Origin: Acidobacteriaceae bacterium | GTDB lineage: Bacteria; Acidobacteriota; Terriglobia; Terriglobales; Acidobacteriaceae | Assembly (NCBI GenBank): GCA_003139975.1 | Contig: PLHN01000198.1 | Location: forward strand, 1 to 6,327 | Length of the DNA stretch: 6,327 nucleotides | Reading direction: 5' to 3' | In this document: piece by piece, positions 1 through 4,549 of the stretch | How the letters are laid out: the number at the start of each line of letters is the position of its first letter | Position numbering within the stretch: the first letter of the stretch is position 1 | The notes under the pieces: model-generated | What the model was told of the DNA's origin: nothing | Databases searched by the model: none | The model's input: the letters and a program-made list of their open reading frames with translations, nothing else | Program-made: the position numbers and the translations under genes

Positions 1-196
1 ATATGACCCAGCCTGTCAGGCTGTCGGATATCGCCGGCCAGAAACGGCCCGCCAGCATCTGCACCGCAAACACCAACAGGTCGAGCGCCAAAACGTAGAG
101 CGCGGCCCAGGCGACCCGGCTTTGCGGCCAGAGGTTGCGGGCTCGAAGCGTGCTTTCGAGTTCGAGCGAGATCAGTCTCATGATGCTGGCCAACAT
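1..196 (-). CDS. N-terminal part of an unrecognised membrane protein (runs off left edge)
   Basis: This is an open frame of 65 complete codons that leaves the window at its left edge, so only the N-terminus is seen. Residues 1-26 are a mixed, basic and acidic amphipathic stretch (LISLELESTLRARNLW). Residues 27-49 form one clear hydrophobic helix (core AALYVLALDLLVFAVQML), followed by RFWPAISDSLTGWVI, which may lead into a second membrane segment. The likely topology is an inner-membrane protein with a cytoplasmic N-terminus. ATG at 196 is the first ATG. A second ATG at 181 (MRLISLEL) is equally possible, since neither has a clear Shine-Dalgarno sequence, and a GTG at 214 is also in frame. It lies downstream of the 66-aa gene on the same strand, with a hairpin between them. 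I do not recognise the family; a membrane-anchored phosphatase or sensor is conceivable but unsupported by what is visible. Confidence 0.6.
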   Translation of the reverse strand, partial: MLASIMRLISLELESTLRARNLWPQSRVAWAALYVLALDLLVFAVQMLAGRFWPAISDSLTGWVI

Positions 197-216
197 GGTG
201 CTGCCCAAACGCACCA

Positions 217-236
217 AAGCGGGGGTTGCCCCGCTT
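217..236 (-). terminator. Terminator-like hairpin after the 66-aa gene
   Basis: A perfect 8-bp inverted repeat (minus-strand AAGCGGGG, loop CAAC, CCCCGCTT) sits 23 bases past the stop codon of the small gene and 20 bases before the first ATG of the next. The stem has five G:C pairs in a row and a stable 4-base loop. The downstream minus-strand sequence (TGGTGCGTTT) has only a weak run of T, so it is a poor intrinsic terminator. It could instead be a 3'-end stabiliser, or an RNA structure in the leader of the next gene. Confidence 0.4.
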
Positions 237-259
237 CTACGGCGCGTAATCGAGTTTTC

Positions 260-460
260 CTAAATTTCCGGATAGAAATCAAAAAACGCAGACAGGCTGG
301 TCCTAAGCTGCTTTTCGATTTCTTCCTTGCCACCCTCAAGGATGTGCATGGTGACGCGCGCTTCCCGGCCGTTTTTGAGTTTTACGGCTGCGTCGCCAAC
401 CTCGGCGACCTCATCGGCGGGCAAAAGGCGCAGGCCATACACCAATGTCAGATTTGCCAT
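260..460 (-). CDS. Small hypothetical protein, 66 aa
   Basis: I do not recognise this small protein. It is soluble and probably alpha/beta: a beta-like start (MANLTLVYGLRLLP), an acidic stretch (ADEVAEVGDAAVKL), a turn (KNGRE), a second strand (ARVTMHIL) and a C-terminal amphipathic helix ending in an aromatic patch (SLSAFFDFYPEI). There is no Cys, membrane segment or signal peptide. The open frame extends upstream to an ATG at 580, but those extra 40 residues are low in coding character (Pro, Ser and Arg rich). ATG at 460 is preceded by GGAA directly adjacent, and by TACAAT exactly six bases upstream, which would fit a leaderless transcript. The gene follows the HIT gene by 139 bases on the same strand. 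No function can be assigned. Confidence 0.6.
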   Translation of the reverse strand: MANLTLVYGLRLLPADEVAEVGDAAVKLKNGREARVTMHILEGGKEEIEKQLRTSLSAFFDFYPEI

Positions 461-466
461 TTCCAA

Positions 467-472
467 ATTGTA
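467..472 (-). promoter_or_regulatory. Putative -10 box (TACAAT) six bases before the ATG of the 66-aa gene
   Basis: Minus-strand TACAAT is followed by TTGGAA and then the ATG at 460. The distance would place the transcription start at or next to the A of ATG, giving a leaderless mRNA. No good -35 hexamer is found 16-18 bases upstream (GCGTCC at 17). The same TACAAT-N6-ATG arrangement occurs at the plus-strand gene starting at 2239, which is the main reason for listing it. Confidence 0.4.
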
Positions 473-599
473 AGCCAGAACGAGAAAGAGGACGCCCACC
501 CGCGAAGACTGCACCGAGGGAGAAGACTGGCCTTCACGGCCTAGGGAAGTTCGGGCCGTTGCTCCTGGAGGACCGCGCACCTAACTTCAGGGATCGGTT

Positions 600-941
600 T
601 TACCCCGGTGGCCAGTGCAACGGACGTCCGCCCAAGAGGTGCACGTGGAGGTGAAAGACGGATTGTCCCGCGCGCGGCCCCACGTTCAGCACGGTGCGAT
701 AACCGTCCTCGATAGAACGCTCGCGAGCGATCTGCGCTGCAGCCAACTGGCAGCGGCCAATAAGCTCGGCGTCTTCGCCTTTTGCTTCCTTCAACCCCGC
801 AATGTGCTTTTTCGGGATGACGAGCACATGGGTCGGCCCCTGGGGGTTCAAATCTTCGAAGGCGAAGGTGTGTTCATCTTCGTACACCTTCTTGCTGGGC
901 ACTTCGCCGCGGATAATGCGACAGAATAAACAGTCAGCCAT
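600..941 (-). CDS. HIT-family (HinT-like) nucleotide phosphoramidase/hydrolase
   Basis: This encodes a 113-aa cytoplasmic histidine-triad protein of normal HinT/PKCI length. The family cleaves purine nucleoside phosphoramidates (such as AMP-lysine) and related adenylated compounds through a His-AMP intermediate. Visible marks are the start DCLFCRIIRGEVPS with a CxxC pair (Cys4, Cys7) typical of the zinc-binding branch; the FEDLNPQGPTHVLVIPKKHI segment (residues 28-47) that shapes the nucleotide pocket; and NVGPRAGQSVFHLHVHLLGG with the triad His97, His99, His101. His99 is expected to be the nucleophile, and Asn86 and Gln93-Ser94 fit phosphate contacts. ATG at 941 has GGGAA 8 bases upstream. 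A promoter candidate lies at 1019-1048 and a structured leader in between. It may be cotranscribed with the 66-aa gene downstream. The family call is very secure; the natural substrate is unknown. Confidence 0.96.
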   Translation of the reverse strand: MADCLFCRIIRGEVPSKKVYEDEHTFAFEDLNPQGPTHVLVIPKKHIAGLKEAKGEDAELIGRCQLAAAQIARERSIEDGYRTVLNVGPRAGQSVFHLHVHLLGGRPLHWPPG

Positions 942-949
942 AACATCAC

Positions 950-1012
950 TTCCCGCGGCCCGAAAGAATCGTCCTCGGGCTACTAAGTTGGGGAATGTTC
1001 CGCTCTTTCGGA
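950..1012 (-). promoter_or_regulatory. Structured 5' leader of the HIT gene with mutually exclusive stems
   Basis: Reading the minus strand, CCGAAAGA (1011-1004) can pair over 8 bp with TCTTTCGG (967-960), enclosing 36 nt. The same 3' arm, as TCGGGC (963-958), can instead pair with GCCCGA (980-975) to form a local 6-bp hairpin with an 11-nt loop. The ribosome binding site GGGAA (954-950) begins three bases after this shared arm. If the promoter at 1019-1048 is right, transcription starts almost exactly at the first arm. The geometry suggests a switch or attenuator acting on translation of the HIT gene, but I recognise no known riboswitch class and the pairing could be accidental. Confidence 0.35.
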
Positions 1013-1018
1013 CTCATA

Positions 1019-1048
1019 ACAATAACACCACTTTTCAATAACTGCCAA
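1019..1048 (-). promoter_or_regulatory. Putative sigma70-type promoter of the HIT gene
   Basis: On the minus strand TTGGCA (1048-1043, five of six to consensus) is separated by 18 bases from TATTGT (1024-1019, four of six, with the key A2 and T6). It sits in an AT-rich patch that stands out from the GC-rich surroundings. The expected start is near 1012, leaving a leader of about 70 nt before the ATG at 941. It makes the HIT gene at least partly independent of rlpA, which ends 174 bases upstream; no terminator is visible after rlpA. Confidence 0.5.
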
Positions 1049-1115
1049 TTAGTAAGTAGAGACTAGAAATAGGGACGGTGTAGCGCTGCGAAGTACTATC
1101 TCGATCAAACCGTTT

Positions 1116-1862
1116 CTAATCGAGACGCACAAGAAACGCTGGAGCTTCAGAAGGCTGCATTTCCTGGAGCATGCCCTCCGCGCGCCCACGATCGTCGTCG
1201 CGCACCCGGACGCGCACCCACCAATCGCCCGTTGGACTCGCGAACTTCAACACTTTCGCGGTTTGATAGCGCCGTTGCAGGTGGTCCGCAACTTCTTCAG
1301 CATTTTGTTCCCCAGGGAATCCGCCGATCTGCACGGCCCAGCGCCCGCCTGTGTCGAGAGACGCGGGAGCCTCGAGGACTTGCATGCGGACCTTGGCCGT
1401 GCCGGGCAAGTAGACGTCTAGCGCCCTGGCGGCAGCTAACGAAAGATCGAGGATCCGTCCTTCCACAAATGGCCCGCGATCCGTGATACGCACCACTGCC
1501 GAGTGCCCGGTCTTTACGTTGGTCACGCGCACAATCGAACCCAGCGGCAGCGTAAGATGCGCGGCGGTCATCGCATTCATGTCGTAGACTTCGCCGTTCG
1601 AGCCGCGCCGGTTGTGATACGGAGCGCCGTACCAGCTCGCCAGTCCAGTTTGTTCAAAGATCGGCTTGCCCGCGACGCCCCCGGTCTTATCTCCGGCCCG
1701 GTTTGCAGGCTCTGCGGGCGGCGCAGGTTTCTGCCCGGAGATAGCAGGAGGCGACGGCACTTGCACCGGCGTCTGCTTATGTGTGCAGCCGCCAAGCATG
1801 GCCGCGGCTAGCAGGCACAGCGTTAGTCGGAGCGGCGTATCTCGGAAAGTGTCGCGGTTCAC
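1116..1862 (-). CDS. rlpA: RlpA-type septal ring lytic transglycosylase lipoprotein with SPOR domain
   Basis: RlpA proteins are outer-membrane lipoproteins that cleave glycan strands lacking stem peptides at the division septum. The 248-aa product has a lipoprotein signal peptide (residues 1-25, lipobox LGG before Cys26; Thr at +2 fits outer-membrane sorting), a Pro/Ala-rich linker (about 30-70), a double-psi beta-barrel domain starting at GLASWYG (73-79), and a C-terminal SPOR domain (about 174-236, from RWAVQIGGF) that targets denuded peptidoglycan. His102 (TAAHLTLPLGS) and Asp128 (ITDRGPF) align with the two catalytic residues known from Pseudomonas RlpA, so it should be active. The start chosen is GTG at 1862, whose GTGA overlaps the stop of the upstream 74-aa gene. 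The frame stays open up to 2309, but that extension would precede the signal peptide and overlap another gene. The overlap implies translational coupling. Confidence 0.93.
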   Translation of the reverse strand: MNRDTFRDTPLRLTLCLLAAAMLGGCTHKQTPVQVPSPPAISGQKPAPPAEPANRAGDKTGGVAGKPIFEQTGLASWYGAPYHNRRGSNGEVYDMNAMTAAHLTLPLGSIVRVTNVKTGHSAVVRITDRGPFVEGRILDLSLAAARALDVYLPGTAKVRMQVLEAPASLDTGGRWAVQIGGFPGEQNAEEVADHLQRRYQTAKVLKFASPTGDWWVRVRVRDDDRGRAEGMLQEMQPSEAPAFLVRLD

Positions 1863-2083
1863 GAATTCTTGCGCTGCTTCTCGATGAACTCTGCGAATTC
1901 GGAGAGTTTCCCCGCTGCATGGCGTAATGCCTTCGAGGAGTGGGACCGCACCGCCGGTACCACCTCGTCGTTCAAATACGTGACGAGCTCCGCTGTTTCC
2001 TTCTCCAGCGTCTCGGCCAGATTCGCCATCGAGCGATTCAGGCGCGCCGAAGCTTCTTCCACCTTGCGGTCGAATTCGGTCAT
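1859..2083 (-). CDS. Small helical, coiled-coil-like protein, 74 aa, coupled to rlpA
   Basis: This is a small, highly charged, almost entirely helical protein without Pro-rich, membrane or signal segments; the only Pro is in the middle (DEVVPAVRSH, about residue 43), suggesting two helices folded as a hairpin. Heptad-like spacing is visible in VEEASARLNRSMANLAETLEKE and again in LRHAAGKLSEFAEFIEKQ. It has no Cys or catalytic signature. Its TGA overlaps the GTG of rlpA (GTGA), and a good promoter lies 60 bases upstream, so it is the first gene of the rlpA operon. No Shine-Dalgarno sequence is seen before ATG 2083; a small inverted repeat (TCTGCG/CGCAGA, 2090-2103) sits there instead. A structural or regulatory partner role is possible, but the family is not recognised. 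Confidence 0.75.
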   Translation of the reverse strand: MTEFDRKVEEASARLNRSMANLAETLEKETAELVTYLNDEVVPAVRSHSSKALRHAAGKLSEFAEFIEKQRKNS

Positions 2084-2097
2084 ATAGATTCTGCGGG

Positions 2098-2187
2098 CGC
2101 AGATTCGTGTTCACGCAAATGTCGCGGTTGCCAAGCCTTTTCATTATCCCGAGCTTTCGCCCGCCGGTCAATCCTCGCGAATCTGCG
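2098..2187. repeat. 10-bp inverted repeat flanking the divergent promoter region
   Basis: CGCAGATTCG at 2098-2107 is the exact reverse complement of CGAATCTGCG at 2178-2187; the centres are 80 bases apart. The arms bracket the rlpA-operon promoter: one is in its transcribed leader, the other starts 7 bases upstream of its -35 box. This could be a pair of operator half-sites or a long-range RNA/DNA stem. No known regulator motif is recognised, and chance is possible. Confidence 0.35.
2143..2171 (-). promoter_or_regulatory. Near-consensus sigma70 promoter of the 74-aa gene/rlpA operon
   Basis: Minus-strand TTGACC (2171-2166) and GATAAT (2148-2143) are each five of six to consensus and separated by exactly 17 bases. 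Transcription would start near 2136, giving a 5' leader of about 53 nt before the ATG at 2083. It is the best promoter in the window and points away from the plus-strand operon. Two arms of a 10-bp inverted repeat lie on either side of it. Confidence 0.7.
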
Positions 2188-2226
2188 GTGCTACGTCCCT
2201 TGCGCGGAGATCCGGTCCGGTCGCGA

Positions 2227-2232
2227 TACAAT
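2227..2232 (+). promoter_or_regulatory. Putative -10 box (TACAAT) six bases before the NTF2-like gene
   Basis: TACAAT is followed by CTCGCC and the ATG at 2239, so RNA would start at or beside the start codon. There is no Shine-Dalgarno sequence in front of this ATG, which agrees with a leaderless message. The -35 region is poor; TTGCGC at 2200-2205 is 21 bases away. This would be the promoter of the NTF2-like/mutY/redoxin operon. Confidence 0.45.
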
Positions 2233-2238
2233 CTCGCC

Positions 2239-2718
2239 ATGCGTTTGCAGCCTGCCGTGCTACCCCTTTCCTGTTGGATGCTCGCGCTGACAGTCGCGTC
2301 GATGCTCACAATAGTATTCGCGCCAGCCTGTACGTTTTACGGGGAGCACCCGGCGCGTTCCATGTCGGACGCGACCGGCGGCGAGGGCCTCGAGCGGGTC
2401 TTCTGGAAGAATGTAGCGGCGCGCAACTGGGTCGAGATCGAGCGAGTCATGGCATCGAATTACTCGGGCGTGACTCCGCAAGGAACTCTGGATCGCGATG
2501 CGGCTCTTGCGCAATATCGGCAATGGCAATTGCACGACTACTCGATTGGAAACCTGAATACCGAACTGAACGGGAACACGATGGTAGTGGCCTACACGAT
2601 CACGCTGAAGGGAACAGCCGACTCCGCGCCGCTTCCTCTCATCCCGCAACACATGATGACGGTTTGGCAGCAGCAGAAGGCAGGCTGGATCGTCATCGCG
2701 CACAGTATAAGCCAGTGA
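2239..2718 (+). CDS. Exported NTF2/SnoaL-like (DUF4440-type) protein
   Basis: The 159-aa product has an N-terminal hydrophobic stretch (about residues 6-31, LPLSCWMLALTVASMLTIVF) that acts as a signal peptide or anchor. Cys31 follows APA, a poor lipobox, so lipoprotein status is uncertain. The rest (about 47-159) resembles the NTF2-like/DUF4440 fold: a helix with LERVFWKNVAARNWVEIERVM, then YSGVTPQGTLDRDAALAQYR, then strands ending in MMTVWQQQKAGWIVIAHSISQ, a typical family finish. NTF2-like proteins bind small ligands or dimerise; no catalytic function can be read. ATG 2239 is preferred to the upstream ATG at 2107, because the extra residues precede the signal peptide and overlap the divergent promoter. 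The stop overlaps the mutY start (TGATG), so translation of the two is probably coupled. Confidence 0.85.
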   Translation: MRLQPAVLPLSCWMLALTVASMLTIVFAPACTFYGEHPARSMSDATGGEGLERVFWKNVAARNWVEIERVMASNYSGVTPQGTLDRDAALAQYRQWQLHDYSIGNLNTELNGNTMVVAYTITLKGTADSAPLPLIPQHMMTVWQQQKAGWIVIAHSISQ

Positions 2719-3749
2719 TGCCTGCGGCCAAGTCCATGGCGGTAAAAAGCCAACACGTTCCGCCGATCGCAGGCGGCAGCATCGGCCATTGCCGCCGCGC
2801 ACTGTTAGTGTGGTATGAGGCGAACTCGCGTGATTTGCCCTGGCGCCGCACCAGCGATCCCTACGCGATCTGGCTCTCGGAAATTATGCTGCAGCAAACC
2901 CGGGTCAATGCCGTTCTCGAGCATTACAAAATCTTCCTCGAGCGCTTCCCCGATATCTCCGCCCTCGCCGCCGCCTCGCAAGACGACGCCCTCGCTGCTT
3001 GGAGCGGTCTGGGCTACTACCGCCGCGCGCGCATGCTTCATCAATGTGCACGCGAAATTGTGGGGCACTACAGCGGCTACTTCCCACAAACTTCCGAGGC
3101 CTTGCGCGAACTGCCCGGCATCGGTCGTTACACGGCCGCCGCGATTGCCAGCATCGCATTCGGAGAACCGGCAGCAGTCGTGGATGGCAATGTAGAACGC
3201 GTGCTGCAACGATTAGCCGGACGCGTCCTGACTGCGAAGCAAAGTTGGCAGCGCGCGCAAGAGTTGCTCCCGCCATCACATCCCGGAGACTTCAATCAGG
3301 CAATGATGGAGCTGGGCGCGACCGTGTGCCGGCCGCGTGAACCGCGCTGCATCATTTGCCCTATTCGCCAATGGTGTCGCGCGCAAGGCGAAATCCCACG
3401 GCCAAACACCGCAGCCCGCCTAACGAAGAAGCAAATCTGGTGCGCGCTCGATCGCCGCGACGGCCAGGTGCGTATGGTGCGCCGCCCAAAGACGGCGTCT
3501 CTCATGGCAGGTATGTGGGAACTGCCGCAGTGGACCGAACTCCCGCACGCATTGGCCCAAGAAGCCCACTGGCGAACCTTCCGCCATTCCATCACCGTCA
3601 CCGACTACACTATTCATGTGCTGCGGAACTGGGCGCATAAAGGCAGCGCGCCCCGCCCGCGCGGAAACTGGATCGCAATCGACCAAATCCCAACGCTGCC
3701 CATTACCGGCCTCACTCGAAAAATCCTGAAGGCCGACGGCATAATCTAA
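2718..3749 (+). CDS. mutY: A/G-specific adenine DNA glycosylase MutY
   Basis: MutY removes adenine mispaired with 8-oxoguanine and so prevents G:C to T:A mutations. The 343-aa protein has the usual length and all landmarks: LSEIMLQQTRV with catalytic Glu55, WSGLGYYRRARML (95-107), the helix-hairpin-helix LPGIGRYTAAAIA (132-144), VVDGNVERVLQRL with catalytic Asp156, the [4Fe-4S] ligands Cys204, Cys211, Cys214 and Cys220 in the C-x6-C-x2-C-x5-C pattern, and a C-terminal NUDIX-like domain (about 238-343) that recognises 8-oxoG, including RRPKTASLMAGMWELPQW and TFRHSITVTDY. ATG 2718 overlaps the upstream stop (TGATG); ATG 2736 is an alternative, since the first ~20 residues are not conserved. The frame is open from 2274, but that part is the shadow of the NTF2-like gene. 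The next gene encodes a redoxin, fitting an oxidative-stress theme. Confidence 0.97.
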   Translation: MPAAKSMAVKSQHVPPIAGGSIGHCRRALLVWYEANSRDLPWRRTSDPYAIWLSEIMLQQTRVNAVLEHYKIFLERFPDISALAAASQDDALAAWSGLGYYRRARMLHQCAREIVGHYSGYFPQTSEALRELPGIGRYTAAAIASIAFGEPAAVVDGNVERVLQRLAGRVLTAKQSWQRAQELLPPSHPGDFNQAMMELGATVCRPREPRCIICPIRQWCRAQGEIPRPNTAARLTKKQIWCALDRRDGQVRMVRRPKTASLMAGMWELPQWTELPHALAQEAHWRTFRHSITVTDYTIHVLRNWAHKGSAPRPRGNWIAIDQIPTLPITGLTRKILKADGII

Positions 3750-3808
3750 TGGAGCGAGGCATTTCTCCGATGAAATGGCTCAATCATCTATTTGGAGGTC
3801 CGAAGAAC

Positions 3809-4306
3809 ATGGCGGCATTGACGGCCGGAACCAAAGCACCTGATTTTTCGCTATCCGCAGTCGACGGCAGCAAGTTTTCGTTGCAGTCGGCACTGCAGCA
3901 AGGGCCTGTGGTCGCGGCCTTCTTCAAGGTTTCATGTCCGGTTTGCCAGTACGCGTTCCCGTTCTTCGAGAGGCTGCACAAAGCCTTTAGCAACCAGAAA
4001 GTCACCATCGTCGGCATCTCCCAGGACAACGCCCGCGACACAGCCGCCTTCTTGAAAGAGTACGGCGTGACGTTCCGCACGCTCCTCGACGATCCCAACG
4101 GATACGCCGTTTCGAATGCCTACGGACTAACCAACGTGCCGACGCTGTTCTTGATCGGTCAGGACGGCACGCTCGAAATCTCCAGCGTGGGATGGGTGAA
4201 GCAGGAAGTCGAAGAAGTGAGCGCGAAGCTTGCCCGTGCGCAACAAACAGCGCCACGCCCGCTGTTCAAAGCCGGAGACGATGTGCGCGATTTCCGCGCC
4301 GGTTGA
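3809..4306 (+). CDS. Peroxiredoxin/TlpA-like thiol oxidoreductase (redoxin domain)
   Basis: This encodes a thioredoxin-fold protein of the AhpC/TSA-redoxin group, about 165 aa. It opens with the family signature AGTKAPDFSLSAVDG (6-20), has a redox motif SCPVC with Cys43 and Cys46 after strand PVVAAFFK, then VTIVGISQD (65-73), FRTLLDDP (89-96) and the cis-proline loop NVPTLFLI (Pro111). The usual WCxxC Trp is Ser and the motif is CPVC, so disulfide reductase or peroxidase activity cannot be separated. No signal peptide is seen, so it is probably cytoplasmic. The start at 3809 is chosen because GGAGG lies 10 bases upstream (3794-3798) and the domain begins right there. ATG 3770 (MKWLNHLFGG, GAGG upstream) and ATG 3749, which overlaps the mutY stop as TAATG, are real alternatives (178 and 185 aa). 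It is the last gene of the mutY operon. Confidence 0.9.
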   Translation: MAALTAGTKAPDFSLSAVDGSKFSLQSALQQGPVVAAFFKVSCPVCQYAFPFFERLHKAFSNQKVTIVGISQDNARDTAAFLKEYGVTFRTLLDDPNGYAVSNAYGLTNVPTLFLIGQDGTLEISSVGWVKQEVEEVSAKLARAQQTAPRPLFKAGDDVRDFRAG

Positions 4307-4321
4307 GGGTCCAAAAACTGA

Positions 4322-4337
4322 TCCCGCGGTCGCGGGA
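4322..4337 (+). terminator. Hairpin after the redoxin gene, possible weak terminator
   Basis: TCCCGCG (4322-4328) and CGCGGGA (4331-4337) are a perfect inverted repeat only 15 bases after the redoxin stop. On the plus strand it is followed by CAAAATAC, not a T-run, so it is not a classical intrinsic terminator for the mutY operon. On the minus strand CAGTTTTTGG follows it, a better terminator context, but no minus-strand gene ends here. It sits directly upstream of the TACAAT box at 4343, so it may instead mark a promoter or operator. Confidence 0.35.
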
Positions 4338-4342
4338 CAAAA

Positions 4343-4348
4343 TACAAT
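4343..4348 (+). promoter_or_regulatory. Putative -10 box for the cyclase-domain gene
   Basis: TACAAT appears here in the gap between the redoxin gene and the cyclase-domain gene, the third intergenic copy of this hexamer in the window. The -35 region is not convincing (GATCCC at a 17-base spacing). If used, it gives a long leader of about 195 nt that includes the boxA-like word at 4443-4453. Confidence 0.3.
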
Positions 4349-4442
4349 CAGGCGAGAAGACCGAAAGCGCTGCCGCGCACTGACGGGGCGCACAGGGTCC
4401 GAAACTACGGTAACTTTTCCGCTACTCTTCTCCATGCTAGTC

Positions 4443-4453
4443 TGCTCTTTAAC
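4443..4453 (+). promoter_or_regulatory. boxA-like antitermination element (TGCTCTTTAAC)
   Basis: TGCTCTTTAAC is an exact match to the first 11 bases of the boxA consensus (TGCTCTTTAACA), bound in RNA by NusB with NusE/S10 in rRNA leaders and in some mRNA leaders such as E. coli suhB. Here the twelfth base is G. It is on the same strand as the cyclase-domain gene and ends 96 bases before its ATG. No boxB-like hairpin is obvious beside it, and no rRNA gene is in the window. The match is seen; function is inferred. Confidence 0.45.
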
Positions 4454-4549
4454 GTTGTTGTTTCAGTAGTTTGCGGGCAGATTGACGGCTCCGATGCCGG
4501 TCGCGGCGCCGGCTGCTCGCCGCCGCAACTCCCCGCTGCAAATAGGCCC

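Noticed and set aside
1850..2129. Direct repeat TGTCGCGGTT at 1850-1859 and 2120-2129
   Set aside because: Only 10 bases; one copy lies at the rlpA start codon and the other in the leader, with no extended similarity beyond a few bases. It is probably chance in GC-rich DNA.
1863..2309. Upstream extension of the rlpA frame to an ATG at 2309
   Set aside because: It would put ~150 residues before a clear lipoprotein signal peptide, overlap the 74-aa gene, cross the divergent promoter and run into the NTF2-like gene on the other strand.
2274..2717. Upstream extension of the mutY frame
   Set aside because: It lies entirely inside the NTF2-like gene in another frame, and MutY's normal length starts at 2718 or 2736.
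4434..4469. Short leader peptide MLVCSLTLLFQ overlapping the boxA-like word
   Set aside because: It has no ribosome binding site, no run of regulatory codons, and its sequence is explained by the boxA-like word.
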